DNA of 35,935 nt, taken from contig NZ_LLZG01000003.1 in NCBI RefSeq assembly GCF_001509475.1, forward strand, positions 1 to 35,935, read 5' to 3'. Source of the stretch: Streptomyces regalis. Its GTDB lineage: Bacteria; Actinomycetota; Actinomycetes; Streptomycetales; Streptomycetaceae. Positions within the stretch are counted from its first letter, which is position 1, and each line of letters opens with the position of its first letter. Of this stretch, positions 15,178 through 23,213 are shown piece after piece. The notes beneath the pieces were generated by a model. The model saw nothing but the letters and a program-made list of their open reading frames with translations, made no database searches and was not told the origin of the DNA. The translations under genes and the position numbers were made by a program.

Positions 15178-16041
15178 ATGGCCCTCACCACCCGTCGCAG
15201 AGCCCTCACCACCCTCGGTGCCGCCCTCGCGGGCACCGTCGCCCTGCCCGCCACGCGTGCGTCGGCGGGCGAACAGAAGCACGGCCCGCGCCCCTTGTGG
15301 CGGGCGCACGCCCACAACGACTACGAGCACCCGCGTCCCCTCCTCGACGCCCTCGACCACCGCTTCGGCAGCCTCGAGGCCGACATCTACCTGGTCGGCG
15401 ACCAACTCCTCGTCGCCCACGACCCCGAGGACCTCGACCCCGCCCGCACACTTGAGTCCCTGTACCTCGACCCGCTCGCCGCCCGCGTCAGGGCGAACCG
15501 CGGCTCGGTCTACCGGGGTTACCGCAAGCCGATCCAGCTGCTCATCGACATCAAGACCGAGGGCTCGTCGACGTACCTCGCACTCGACCAGCACCTGAAG
15601 CGCTACAAGCACCTGTTCACGACGTACGCCCACGGCCGCGTGTTCCCGGGCGCGGTCACCGCCGTGATCTCCGGTGACCGTGCCGCCCGGGTGCCGATGG
15701 AGGCCCAGACCGTGCGCCGGGCCTTCTACGACGGCCGTCTCGCCGACCTCGGCAGCTCCGCGCCCGCCTCCTTCGCCCCGCTGATCAGCGACAACTGGAC
15801 ACTCAACTTCACCTGGCTCGGCGTGGGCGCCTTCCCGGACGCCGAGCGGAGCAAGCTGCGCGGCATCGTCCAGGCGGCCCATTCACGGGGGCAGAAGGTG
15901 CGCTTCTGGGCCACCCCGGACGTGGCCGGTCCCGCCCGGGACGCCCTGTGGAGCGAACTGCTCGCCGCCGACGTCGACTACATCAACACCGACGACCTCG
16001 CCGGCCTGGAGTCCTTCCTCGACGCCCACCGGACGGCCTAG
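15178..16041 (+). CDS. Exported glycerophosphodiester phosphodiesterase/PI-PLC-like hydrolase
   Basis: This 287-residue protein opens with a twin-arginine-like signal (TRRRALTTLGAALAGTVALP, then ATRASA) and is probably exported by Tat and cleaved near residue 30. The TIM-barrel active site is visible: HAHNDYEHPRPLLDAL with His44 and His46, metal ligands Glu68 and Asp70 in SLEADIYLV, and His81 in LLVAHDPEDL. It ends with the family-typical lysine-free FWATPDV and DYINTDDLAGLESFL. Enzymes of this superfamily split phosphodiesters of lipid head groups. GGGAGG precedes the ATG. Exact substrate is open. Confidence 0.85.
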   Translation: MALTTRRRALTTLGAALAGTVALPATRASAGEQKHGPRPLWRAHAHNDYEHPRPLLDALDHRFGSLEADIYLVGDQLLVAHDPEDLDPARTLESLYLDPLAARVRANRGSVYRGYRKPIQLLIDIKTEGSSTYLALDQHLKRYKHLFTTYAHGRVFPGAVTAVISGDRAARVPMEAQTVRRAFYDGRLADLGSSAPASFAPLISDNWTLNFTWLGVGAFPDAERSKLRGIVQAAHSRGQKVRFWATPDVAGPARDALWSELLAADVDYINTDDLAGLESFLDAHRTA

Positions 16042-16178
16042 GCGCACCGCCCGGCACACCGCGCGGGACACCACTCGTTCGGAGTACAGCTCAGCCGCCC
16101 GGACGAACCCTCCGCTACGCCACACTTACGGCCGAACGCCGTGAACCGGGCAAGTCGGCGTGGCGGAGGAGGTTGACG

Positions 16179-16373
16179 ATGGCCATTTCCATCTCTGTGG
16201 TGTTGCTGCTGTTCATCTTGGCGGTGATCTTCGTGCGCAGCGGCGGGCTGAAGATCACCCACGCGCTGGTGTGCCTGCTGCTCGGCTTCTACCTGGCCAG
16301 CACGAGCATGGCGCCCACCATCAGCAGCGGCCTGACGGCCACGGCGGACATCGTCAGCAGCCTGAGACCGTGA
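16179..16373 (+). CDS. Small two-helix membrane protein, function unknown
   Basis: This 64-residue protein starts at an ATG after a strong GGAGGAGG site. It has a hydrophobic helix at residues 4-19 (ISVVLLLFILAVIFVR) and a second at 27-42 (HALVCLLLGFYLASTS), with a short polar loop and a C-terminal ATADIVSSLRP tail. Similar tiny membrane proteins are common in Streptomyces, but I know no function for them. Its stop lies only 3 bases from the stop of the convergent phosphodiester glycosidase gene, leaving no room for a terminator between them. Confidence 0.75.
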   Translation: MAISISVVLLLFILAVIFVRSGGLKITHALVCLLLGFYLASTSMAPTISSGLTATADIVSSLRP

Positions 16374-16376
16374 GGA

Positions 16377-17615
16377 TCACGTCGTCGAGAAGACCCCGAT
16401 GCCGTTGGGGACGGCTCGTTCCACGCCGCCGGACGGGTGGTTGCGTACGGAGACATCCGCCGCTCCCGGCTCTCGGGCGACCAGCGTCGACGAACCGCCA
16501 CCGTCCAGGCTGAAGGCGTCGACCGAGCCCAACTCCCGCATGACGTCCGCCACTTCGGCGATGGTCAGGCCCGTGCGGTACTCGGGCGCGCCGTCCAGCG
16601 CGAGCAGCAGCAGGCGCCGGCCGCGGTCCGCGATGCCCACGGCGGTGCGCACGGCCGAGGCCCTGTTGTCGAGGCCGGGCAGCGGCTGTCCCTCGTCGAG
16701 CACGGGGTAACCGCCGAGGGCGAAGCGGTACGGGACCCGTGACGCCGACGCCACCAGCCGGTGCCGTACCTTCACCGGCTCGCCCGCGAAGAACTTCCGC
16801 AACTGCTGCGCGCCCGCCTCCCGGCCCACCAGGACGGTGGTGTCCGGGGCGATCGGCCCGCTCCCGGGGGTGTCGGCCATCGACGCGACCCGGCCGCGAC
16901 GGACCGTCACCTCGTACGTGTCGCCGCTGCACGGAGCCGCCCGGTCCGTGTCCGTGCCGCAGGTGGCACGCACCCGGGAGGCGCTGCCCCACGCGGCGGT
17001 GAACGCCCCGATGGAGCCGACCGGCAGCGCGTACTGGTTGAGCCCGCGCAGCGGCAGCCGGCTCTCGGGTGTGCGGATCGAGCCGACGAGGGTCAGACCG
17101 TCCAGCCTGGCCCTGCGGTCGACACCCACGCCGAGCACGTCCTCGGTGCTCGTGCCGGGCGGCAGCGCCGGCCCGAAACGCTGGCCGTTCGGCACCGCCG
17201 CCTTGAGCACTTCGCCGCTTGCGATCGCCGGACCCACGCTCGCGCCGGTCGCCTGGACGCCCGGGTGCTGGGTCTCGCTGATGTTGAAGAAGTCGCCGTT
17301 CACGCCCGCGACGGCGCCCTGTGCGGTGGCCTGCTGCGACAGAGTCGCCCGCGCCGCCACTGCCCCCGGATGCAGCAGATCGAGGTGTACGTGCGGATTG
17401 CGCAGGTCGACGGTGAGGACGTGGGCGTGCGCGGTGCCCTTGGCCGCCGGGATGTCGAACTCGTCGTACGCGACACCCGGCGCGATCCGGCCTCCCGGCT
17501 CCGCGGCGCCGGCCGGGGCCGCCCCCACCAGGGCCGCACCGGCCAGCGCGCTGAGTGTCGTGAGCAGCGTGAGCGCCGCTCTGCCTGCAACGAACCGTTT
17601 CTGACGAAGCGTCAC
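16377..17615 (-). CDS. Exported phosphodiester glycosidase (NAGPA domain) protein
   Basis: This 412-residue protein has an N-terminal signal peptide (hydrophobic LTLLTTLSALAGAALVGA, cleavage near AGAAEP) and a C-terminal NAGPA domain with NGDFFN at 106-111, RTAVG in the middle and the glycine-rich SLDGGGSSTLV with Asp371. NAGPA enzymes hydrolyse GlcNAc-phosphodiester or related sugar phosphodiesters; in Gram-positive bacteria homologues act on cell-surface polymers. The start is a GTG preceded by a run of six G. The gene faces the small membrane protein end to end. Confidence 0.85.
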   Translation of the reverse strand: MTLRQKRFVAGRAALTLLTTLSALAGAALVGAAPAGAAEPGGRIAPGVAYDEFDIPAAKGTAHAHVLTVDLRNPHVHLDLLHPGAVAARATLSQQATAQGAVAGVNGDFFNISETQHPGVQATGASVGPAIASGEVLKAAVPNGQRFGPALPPGTSTEDVLGVGVDRRARLDGLTLVGSIRTPESRLPLRGLNQYALPVGSIGAFTAAWGSASRVRATCGTDTDRAAPCSGDTYEVTVRRGRVASMADTPGSGPIAPDTTVLVGREAGAQQLRKFFAGEPVKVRHRLVASASRVPYRFALGGYPVLDEGQPLPGLDNRASAVRTAVGIADRGRRLLLLALDGAPEYRTGLTIAEVADVMRELGSVDAFSLDGGGSSTLVAREPGAADVSVRNHPSGGVERAVPNGIGVFSTT

Positions 17616-17692
17616 AGTTCCCCCCCTGATGTCTCGTCAAATGTCCCAGGACTCAGGGGAAGTGCACCAGACGGCGATGACCGGCAGGGTTG

Positions 17693-18052
17693 CTAGGCGC
17701 CGACGACCCGCGAACGGGTGAGGAAACGCACCCCCTCGGGTGCCTCCAGCGAGAAGCCGCTGCCCCGGCCCTCGACGACGTCGACGATCAGCCGGGTGTG
17801 GCTCCACGCCTCGTACTGACTGCGCGCCATCCAGAACGTCACCGGCTCCGCCACCCCCTCGACGTCCAGCTCCGCGAGCAGCACGTCCGAGTCGCCGGTG
17901 CGGAACTCGCCCTCCGGGTAGCACATCGGCGCGCTGCCGTCGCAGCAGCCGCCGGACTGGTGGAACATCAGCGGGCCGTGCGTCGCGCGCAGACGGCGCA
18001 GCAGGTCGGCGGCCGCGGGAGTGAGTTCGACGCGCGGGGTCTCCTCATACAT
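17693..18052 (-). CDS. DUF779 domain protein
   Basis: This 119-residue protein is a DUF779 member: LLRRLRATHGPLMFHQSGGC, then CDGSAPMCYPEGEF and a C-terminal SQYEAWSHTRLIVDVVEGRG segment. The conserved HQSGGCC...PMC cysteines suggest metal binding. DUF779 genes usually sit beside an aldehyde dehydrogenase (exaC type), but none is adjacent here. The start was set at MYEETP, as family members begin there; a 23-residue upstream extension overlaps a palindrome and is not conserved. No Shine-Dalgarno is visible. Confidence 0.85.
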   Translation of the reverse strand: MYEETPRVELTPAAADLLRRLRATHGPLMFHQSGGCCDGSAPMCYPEGEFRTGDSDVLLAELDVEGVAEPVTFWMARSQYEAWSHTRLIVDVVEGRGSGFSLEAPEGVRFLTRSRVVGA

Positions 18053-18071
18053 GGCAGCAAGGGCAGCACAG

Positions 18072-18092
18072 GCAACGTTGCGAGAGGGTTGC
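18072..18092. promoter_or_regulatory. Candidate operator upstream of the DUF779 gene
   Basis: A perfect 10-base palindrome GCAACGTTGC (18072-18081) is followed six bases later by another GTTGC (18088-18092). It lies 20 bases from the DUF779 ATG and 50 bases from the start of the broken regulator on the other strand, where an operator controlling either gene would be expected. Confidence 0.4.
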
Positions 18093-18143
18093 ACCCGTTT
18101 TCGGCCGCCCGCTGTGATCACCCGTTCTGACTAATCTGCTCGG

Positions 18144-20212
18144 GTGACCATCGAGTTGACGCTGCTGACGTCCGTCTCCCACCGGGGCAAGGAGATCACC
18201 GCGCCCCGCCTGCGCGCCCTGCTCGCGTTGCTGGCCGGGGAGCCGCGGGCGGGATGCGGCACGGGGCGGCTCGTGGCCGGGCTGTGGCCGGACGAGCAGC
18301 CGGAGAACCCGACCAAGGCACTGCAGATCCTGGTCTCGCGGGCCCGCTCGCTGCTGGGCGGCGAGGTCATCGCGAGCACCCCCATCGGCTACCGCATCGC
18401 CCTGCGCGAGGACGAGGTCGACGCCTGGGCCGTCCAGCTGCACGCCGCCGCGGCCACGGAGAAGGCCCGGGCCGGCGACCATCACGGCGCGGTCGCCGAG
18501 ACCGAGGAGGGGCTGGCGCTGTGGGACGGCGCCCCGGCGGAGGGAGGGCTCCTCGACGATCCGTGGCGGCGCTGCGCCTCGAACTCGCCGCCTCGCACCG
18601 GGTTTTGACGCGACTGCGGGCGCTGTCGCTGGCCCGCTCAGGTCGGCGGGAACCGCCGAGGCAGCGGAACAACTCATAGACGACCTCGACGCCTTGGAGG
18701 TCGTCGAGGACCTCGTCGACCAGTCCCTGCTCAAGGTGACCGACACCCCGCACGGCACCCGCTTCCGGATGCTGGAGACCGTACGGGAGTTCGCGGCCGC
18801 GCATCGGGAGCGGGCCGGTGAGGACGAGGCGGTCACCGCGCGATTCTTTTGCTGGGCACGGGACTTCGGGGTGGCCCACCACGACGCGCCCTTCGGCGCC
18901 AACTCGTTCGCATCCGGGCACCTGATCCGCGCCGAACAGGACAACCTCGTGCACGCCCTGCGGCTCGCGCTCGACCACGCGGACAGCGACACCGTCGCCG
19001 CGGTCACAGCGTGCTGGGCAGCCTGTGCTCCACCGAGGCCGGTACCAACTACGCCCGGCTGATCGCCCTCACCGAGGACACCGCGTCGCTGCTCTCCCAC
19101 TACCGGCCCGGCCCCGAGTACGTCGCACCGACCCGCACCGCGGCCGCCCTGCTGACCGCCAACTCCTTCCTCGGCCTCGGCCCCGGCGCGCCGCGCACCC
19201 TCGTCGCGCTGCGCCGCCTGCCGCCCGCCCGCCGGACACCCTGGTCCGTGCCGTGGCGACGGTGCTGAGCGCCCTGCCCGAGGTGCTCACACCCGGCGGC
19301 CGCGGCACCCTCGACGCGCTGTGCGACAGCGACGAACCGCTGCTCGCGGGCATCGCCAACGGTGCCGCCAGCTATGTGTGGGAGCACGACGGGCAACCCG
19401 ACCGGGCCGCCATGGCCGCCCGCCGGATGCTCGACGCGGTCGGCGACCAGGCCATCCCGGTGCTCCGGATCTGGCCGGGGGCCCGGTTCGCCGAACTGTG
19501 TCTGCAGAGGGAGCTCGGTGCGGAGGCGATCGGGCCCATGAAGGCCGCGCTCGAAGCCCTCGAGGAGTACGGCGCGTGGGCCGACTCGATCGGCCTGCGC
19601 TGGGGGATCATGCTGGCCTGTCTGCAGGCCGGGGACCTCGACGAGGCCGAACACTGGCTGGAGCAGGCGCTGCGGCACCAGCCCGAGAGTGCCGCGTCGG
19701 ACCCGTTCACCCCCGACTTGGGCGCCCGCGCCGAGATCGCGCTGGCGCGGGGCGACATCGAGACGGGACTGGGTCTGTGGCGCCGGGCCCTGGACCGGCT
19801 GGCGCACATCACGAACCCGGTGCCCGGCGGTGAACCGGTGATGGAGGCCTGGGGGCCGGAGCTCCAGGCCGTCGCCGCGACCGCACGCGCCAGGTACGGC
19901 CGAACGGCCTTCGTCGCACACCTTCCCGCCGCCTTCCCCGACCGCCTCACGAACCTGCTGAACCGCCCGCCGGCCGTCCGGCAGGCGTACTTCCCGCTGC
20001 GCGGTGCGCTGCTGCTCGCGCTCGGAACGGCTGATCTGGCGAACGGGCAGGCGGGTGGCGTACGGCTGATCGCGCTCGCCCAGAGGTTCAGGTACCTGCG
20101 CAACTTCCAGCCCACGATGTCCTCGGCCCGCGCCCGCGAGGACGCCGAGAACGCCGACAAGGCGCTGCGCGATGCCGCGCTTGCCCTGGTGGGGGACAGG
20201 CTCACAGCCTGA
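18144..20212 (+). pseudogene. Broken SARP/AfsR-type regulator (DNA-binding + BTAD + ATPase remnant + TPR)
   Basis: The GTG-started 5' part encodes a winged-helix DNA-binding domain and BTAD start (TIELTLLTSVSHRGKEITAP, then ALQILVSRARSLLGGEVIAS), then stops at 18608. Matching sequence continues in other frames: LRLELAASHRVLTRLRALSL (about 18570-18630), EVVEDLVDQSLLKV to REFAAAHRER (18652-19060), TNYARLIALTEDTASLLSHY (to about 19240) and a long C-terminal helical-repeat part from about 19240 to the stop at 20212. Thus at least four frame changes exist and nearly the whole NB-ARC ATPase is deleted. Intact relatives exceed 1,000 residues; only about 690 codons remain. It is non-functional as a regulator. 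Confidence 0.85.
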
Positions 20213-20712
20213 CGGGCAGGCTCAGCAGGTGGAAGCCGTCGCCGGGCCAGTGTCCGAAGCGGACGTCGGCGCGGTCCACGGCCAACTTCGGTGCCGTGGG
20301 CCGCCGTACCAGAAGTTCCTCGAAGAGCTCGGCGGTGACGCGCCTGCCCTCGCGGCGGTCCAGGTGGTGCAGGTCCGCCATCAGCGCCATGTTCTCCTCG
20401 CCGCTGATCAGGTTGTCGACGGCGGAGAACTGGCCGGGTGACCCCGATCGCGGCGCGCACGCACTGCGGCTCGGCGGCCACGTCGTGCCCGGTGATACGG
20501 GCGGTGCCGCCGTCGGCACGGATCAGGGTGGAGAGGATCTGGACGGTGGTGGTCTTGCCGGCGCCGTTCGGGCCGAGCAGCGAGAAGACCGTGCTGCGCG
20601 GCACCTGCAGGTCGATGCCGTCGAGGACGACCTTCGTGCCGTACGCCTTGCGCAGGCCTGCGGCCTCGATGGCCGGGGGTGTCTGACCGGTGCGCTGCCG
20701 TGGTGAGTTCAT
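20202..20712 (-). pseudogene. Truncated, frameshifted ABC transporter ATPase (drug-resistance DrrA-like)
   Basis: The 5' part reads IEAAGLRKAYGTKVVLDGID and has a good Walker A motif LLGPNGAGKTTT. After ITGHDV...RAAIGVT an extra base near 20436 changes frame; the next frame gives GQFSAVDNLISGEENMALMA, the Q-loop region expected next. After TAELFEEL the homology ends: Walker B, the signature motif and the whole second half are missing. The last 35 codons (ending DGFHLLSLPVRL) look unrelated and probably come from another gene fused by deletion. No permease gene follows. The ATP site cannot be complete, so it is dead. Confidence 0.85.
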
Positions 20713-20902
20713 GCCCCAGAGCGTGCGGGGGGCCGCTTTCGGCGCGGCTTCAGAGCGGTTTCAGGGGGTCGGAGGGGCTGGAACCAGTCGGTCTGCATGC
20801 TCGAAGGGAACCGTGAAGGGAAAACGGTTCTGGTCATGTCAGTGGGCGCTGTTAGCCTCCTGCGGCCCGTGTGATCCACGGGTCCACCAGGGGAGGAGAA
20901 AC

Positions 20903-23053
20903 GTGAACAGCGCCAGAAGCAGTGGAAGTCGGCACAGACCCGGCCGTCTTGCGGTGGGCTGCCTCGTCACCGCCGCGGTCCTGACCGCGCCCGGCGTCGC
21001 CCACGCCGCCGAGAACCTGCCGCCGCGTCAGCCGCTGGTCCAGGATCTGCGGACCATCACCAAGGCGTGCGCCACGGGGGAACAGAAGGCGTATGTCGGG
21101 GAGCCGCCGACGCTGCGGGCCGTGCTGTACGACCCGGAGGAGGACAACCAGCCGGCCGAGGCCAACCTGGTCAGCGGCGAGTTCGAGGCATGGTGGACGG
21201 ATTCCGACGGGGCCGAGCAGCGCCGTACGTACACCACGAGCGCGACGCTGTCCGGCACGAGCCAGCAATGGCGCATGCCGCAGGACATCCCGGCGAACAC
21301 CGTCGTCTCCTGGCACGTGCGCGCGAACGACGGCACCGCGGTCTCCGCCTGGAGCTCCGAAGGGGCCGGGGCGGTCTGCGAGTTCGTGTACGACGACGCG
21401 AGCCCTCAGCAGCCGGTCGTCACCTCCCCGGACTACCCGGAGGAGCAGCTCCAGGACGGCGTCGGCGTCTACGGCACCTTCACCATGGACTCCCCGTCGG
21501 ACGACGTCGTCGAGTACGTCTACAGCTTCCTCGGCGGACCGCAGCAGACGGCCCGCCCCGACGAGCTCGGCGGCCCTGTCACCATCCGTCACCTGCCGCT
21601 GAAGTCCGGACCGGACCGGTTGAGCGTCCGCGCGATCGACCGTTCCGGCCGCAGCAGTACGTCCACCACCTACGGGATCTGGGTCAAGGCGGGCCGGGCC
21701 CCGGTCGCCCACTGGACGCTGTCCGACGCGGCGGGAGCCACGTCCGCGGCGGCCGAGACCGGGCCGGTTGCCCGTGCCGGTTCCGGCGTGGCCTTCGGCG
21801 CGACGGCGCCCCGGGGTACGCAGTTGGCCGCTGTGGCCGGCCTCGACGGCAGCAGTCACGCCTTCCTCACTCCGGACGTGCCCGTCGTCGACACCGGACG
21901 GACCTTCGCCGTCAGCGCCTGGGCGCGGCCCGCGCGGACGGACCGGAACATGGCAGTGGCCGGCCAGGACGCGGGGAGCTCCGCCGCCTTCGAGCTGGGG
22001 CTGCGCACCCGGGACGAGGGACCCGTCTGGTCGTTCACCGTCGGCGGCGCCCGCATCACGGGCGGTGCTCCGGAGACCGGGGAGTGGGCCCACCTGCTGG
22101 GCCTGTACGACAAGGAGACCGGCCGGGCACAGCTCTACGTCAACGGCCACGAGGTCGGCACGAGGACCGAGGCGACGCCCGCCGAGACCGCCGGTGCCTT
22201 CCAGATCGGCCGCTCCCGCAACGGCGACGGCTACCGGGACCGCTGGCACGGCGAGGTCGGCGACGTCCGCGCGTACGACCGGGTGGTCGCTCCGGCGGAG
22301 ATCACCGAACTCGCGTACCGCAGGCCGACGTTGCTGGGCCACTGGTCGCTGGAGACTGCCACCGACGGCGTGAGCCCCGAGCAGGGCGGCAAGGCGCCGC
22401 TGGCCCTCGGCCCGGGCGCCTCGATCCACCGTGGCCCGGACGGCACCTGCCTCCCCGAGCTCGATCCGGACTGCCCGTTCGTGCCCTACCCCCTCGTCGG
22501 TGACGGCCACCTCCAGTTGGACGGCGAGACCGGGTACGCGGCCACCGAGAGCGCCGTCGTGGACACCTCGGACAGCTTCACCGTCGGCGTGGTCGTCCGC
22601 CTCGCCGACGCCGAACCGGCCGCTCCGATGACCGTGCTGTCGCAGGCCGGTGAGCACACGGACGCCTTCAAGGTGCGCTACGACCCGTCGGTCCACGCCT
22701 GGCAGCTGGTGATGCCGCAGCGGGACGAGGCCGGGGCACCCGAGGTCGTCGTCTCGCAGATAGAGGCCGCGGACGGCGGCGAGGGCCAGGGGCACCGGCT
22801 GGCCGTCGTCTACGACGACGCGACCGACCGGATCAAGCTCTACCTCGACGGCCACACCAACGCCGACGCCACCGCCGCTCTCCCGGACGGTTGGCACAGC
22901 TCCGGCGTCCTGCAGGTCGGCCGGGCCAAGGCCGGTGACGGCTGGGGGGAGTACCTGCACGGTGACGTCGACGAGGTGCAGGCCTACGCCGGGGCCCTGA
23001 GGGACGGCGACATCGGCGGTCTCGGGCGGGGCACCGACCCCTGCCTCTGCTGA
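20903..23053 (+). CDS. Exported LamG (concanavalin-like) domain protein
   Basis: This 716-residue protein begins at a GTG after AGGGGAGGAG, followed by a signal peptide (LAVGCLVTAAVLTAPGVAHA, cleaved near residue 36). An N-terminal region (about 37-262) contains two Ig/fibronectin-like beta modules; two LamG domains follow (about 265-480 and 485-705), each with the typical FAVSAWARP or FTVGVVVRL opening and GEVGDVRAYDRVV or GDVDEVQAYAGAL ending. It ends with a Cys-containing DPCLC. No catalytic module is seen, so it is probably a carbohydrate- or surface-binding exoprotein. An earlier ATG at 20690 was rejected, as that extension overlaps the ABC remnant and lacks a signal peptide. Confidence 0.85.
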   Translation: MNSARSSGSRHRPGRLAVGCLVTAAVLTAPGVAHAAENLPPRQPLVQDLRTITKACATGEQKAYVGEPPTLRAVLYDPEEDNQPAEANLVSGEFEAWWTDSDGAEQRRTYTTSATLSGTSQQWRMPQDIPANTVVSWHVRANDGTAVSAWSSEGAGAVCEFVYDDASPQQPVVTSPDYPEEQLQDGVGVYGTFTMDSPSDDVVEYVYSFLGGPQQTARPDELGGPVTIRHLPLKSGPDRLSVRAIDRSGRSSTSTTYGIWVKAGRAPVAHWTLSDAAGATSAAAETGPVARAGSGVAFGATAPRGTQLAAVAGLDGSSHAFLTPDVPVVDTGRTFAVSAWARPARTDRNMAVAGQDAGSSAAFELGLRTRDEGPVWSFTVGGARITGGAPETGEWAHLLGLYDKETGRAQLYVNGHEVGTRTEATPAETAGAFQIGRSRNGDGYRDRWHGEVGDVRAYDRVVAPAEITELAYRRPTLLGHWSLETATDGVSPEQGGKAPLALGPGASIHRGPDGTCLPELDPDCPFVPYPLVGDGHLQLDGETGYAATESAVVDTSDSFTVGVVVRLADAEPAAPMTVLSQAGEHTDAFKVRYDPSVHAWQLVMPQRDEAGAPEVVVSQIEAADGGEGQGHRLAVVYDDATDRIKLYLDGHTNADATAALPDGWHSSGVLQVGRAKAGDGWGEYLHGDVDEVQAYAGALRDGDIGGLGRGTDPCLC

Positions 23054-23060
23054 GTCGTCC

Positions 23061-23102
23061 GGGAGCAGCCGCGCTGCGGTGGCCCGCCATGCGGCTGCTC
23101 CC
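23061..23102 (+). terminator. Hairpin after the LamG gene
   Basis: GGGAGCAGCCGC (23061-23072) pairs perfectly with GCGGCTGCTCCC (23091-23102) across an 18-base loop, 7 bases after the stop codon. Confidence 0.75.
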
Positions 23103-23105
23103 GTC

Positions 23106-23210
23106 GGATCTTCCGCCGACCCGTATCTGAAAGCGGCGGTCGACGACTTCCGCGTGTACGGCAGGGCCCTGAGCCAGGCCGAGGTCGCGGCGCTGGCTCA
23201 GGGCACGTAG
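23106..23210 (+). pseudogene. Remnant: C-terminal end of another LamG domain
   Basis: An open frame of 34 codons reads SSADPYLKAAVDDFRVYGRA then LSQAEVAALAQGT and TAG. The VDDFRVYGRALSQAEVAAL pattern is the last strand of a LamG jelly roll as attached to secreted glycosidases. No start codon or upstream domain is present; it begins directly after the terminator of the intact LamG gene. It is the tail of a deleted gene, 3 bases from the convergent GH43 gene stop. Confidence 0.7.
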
Positions 23211-23213
23211 GGA

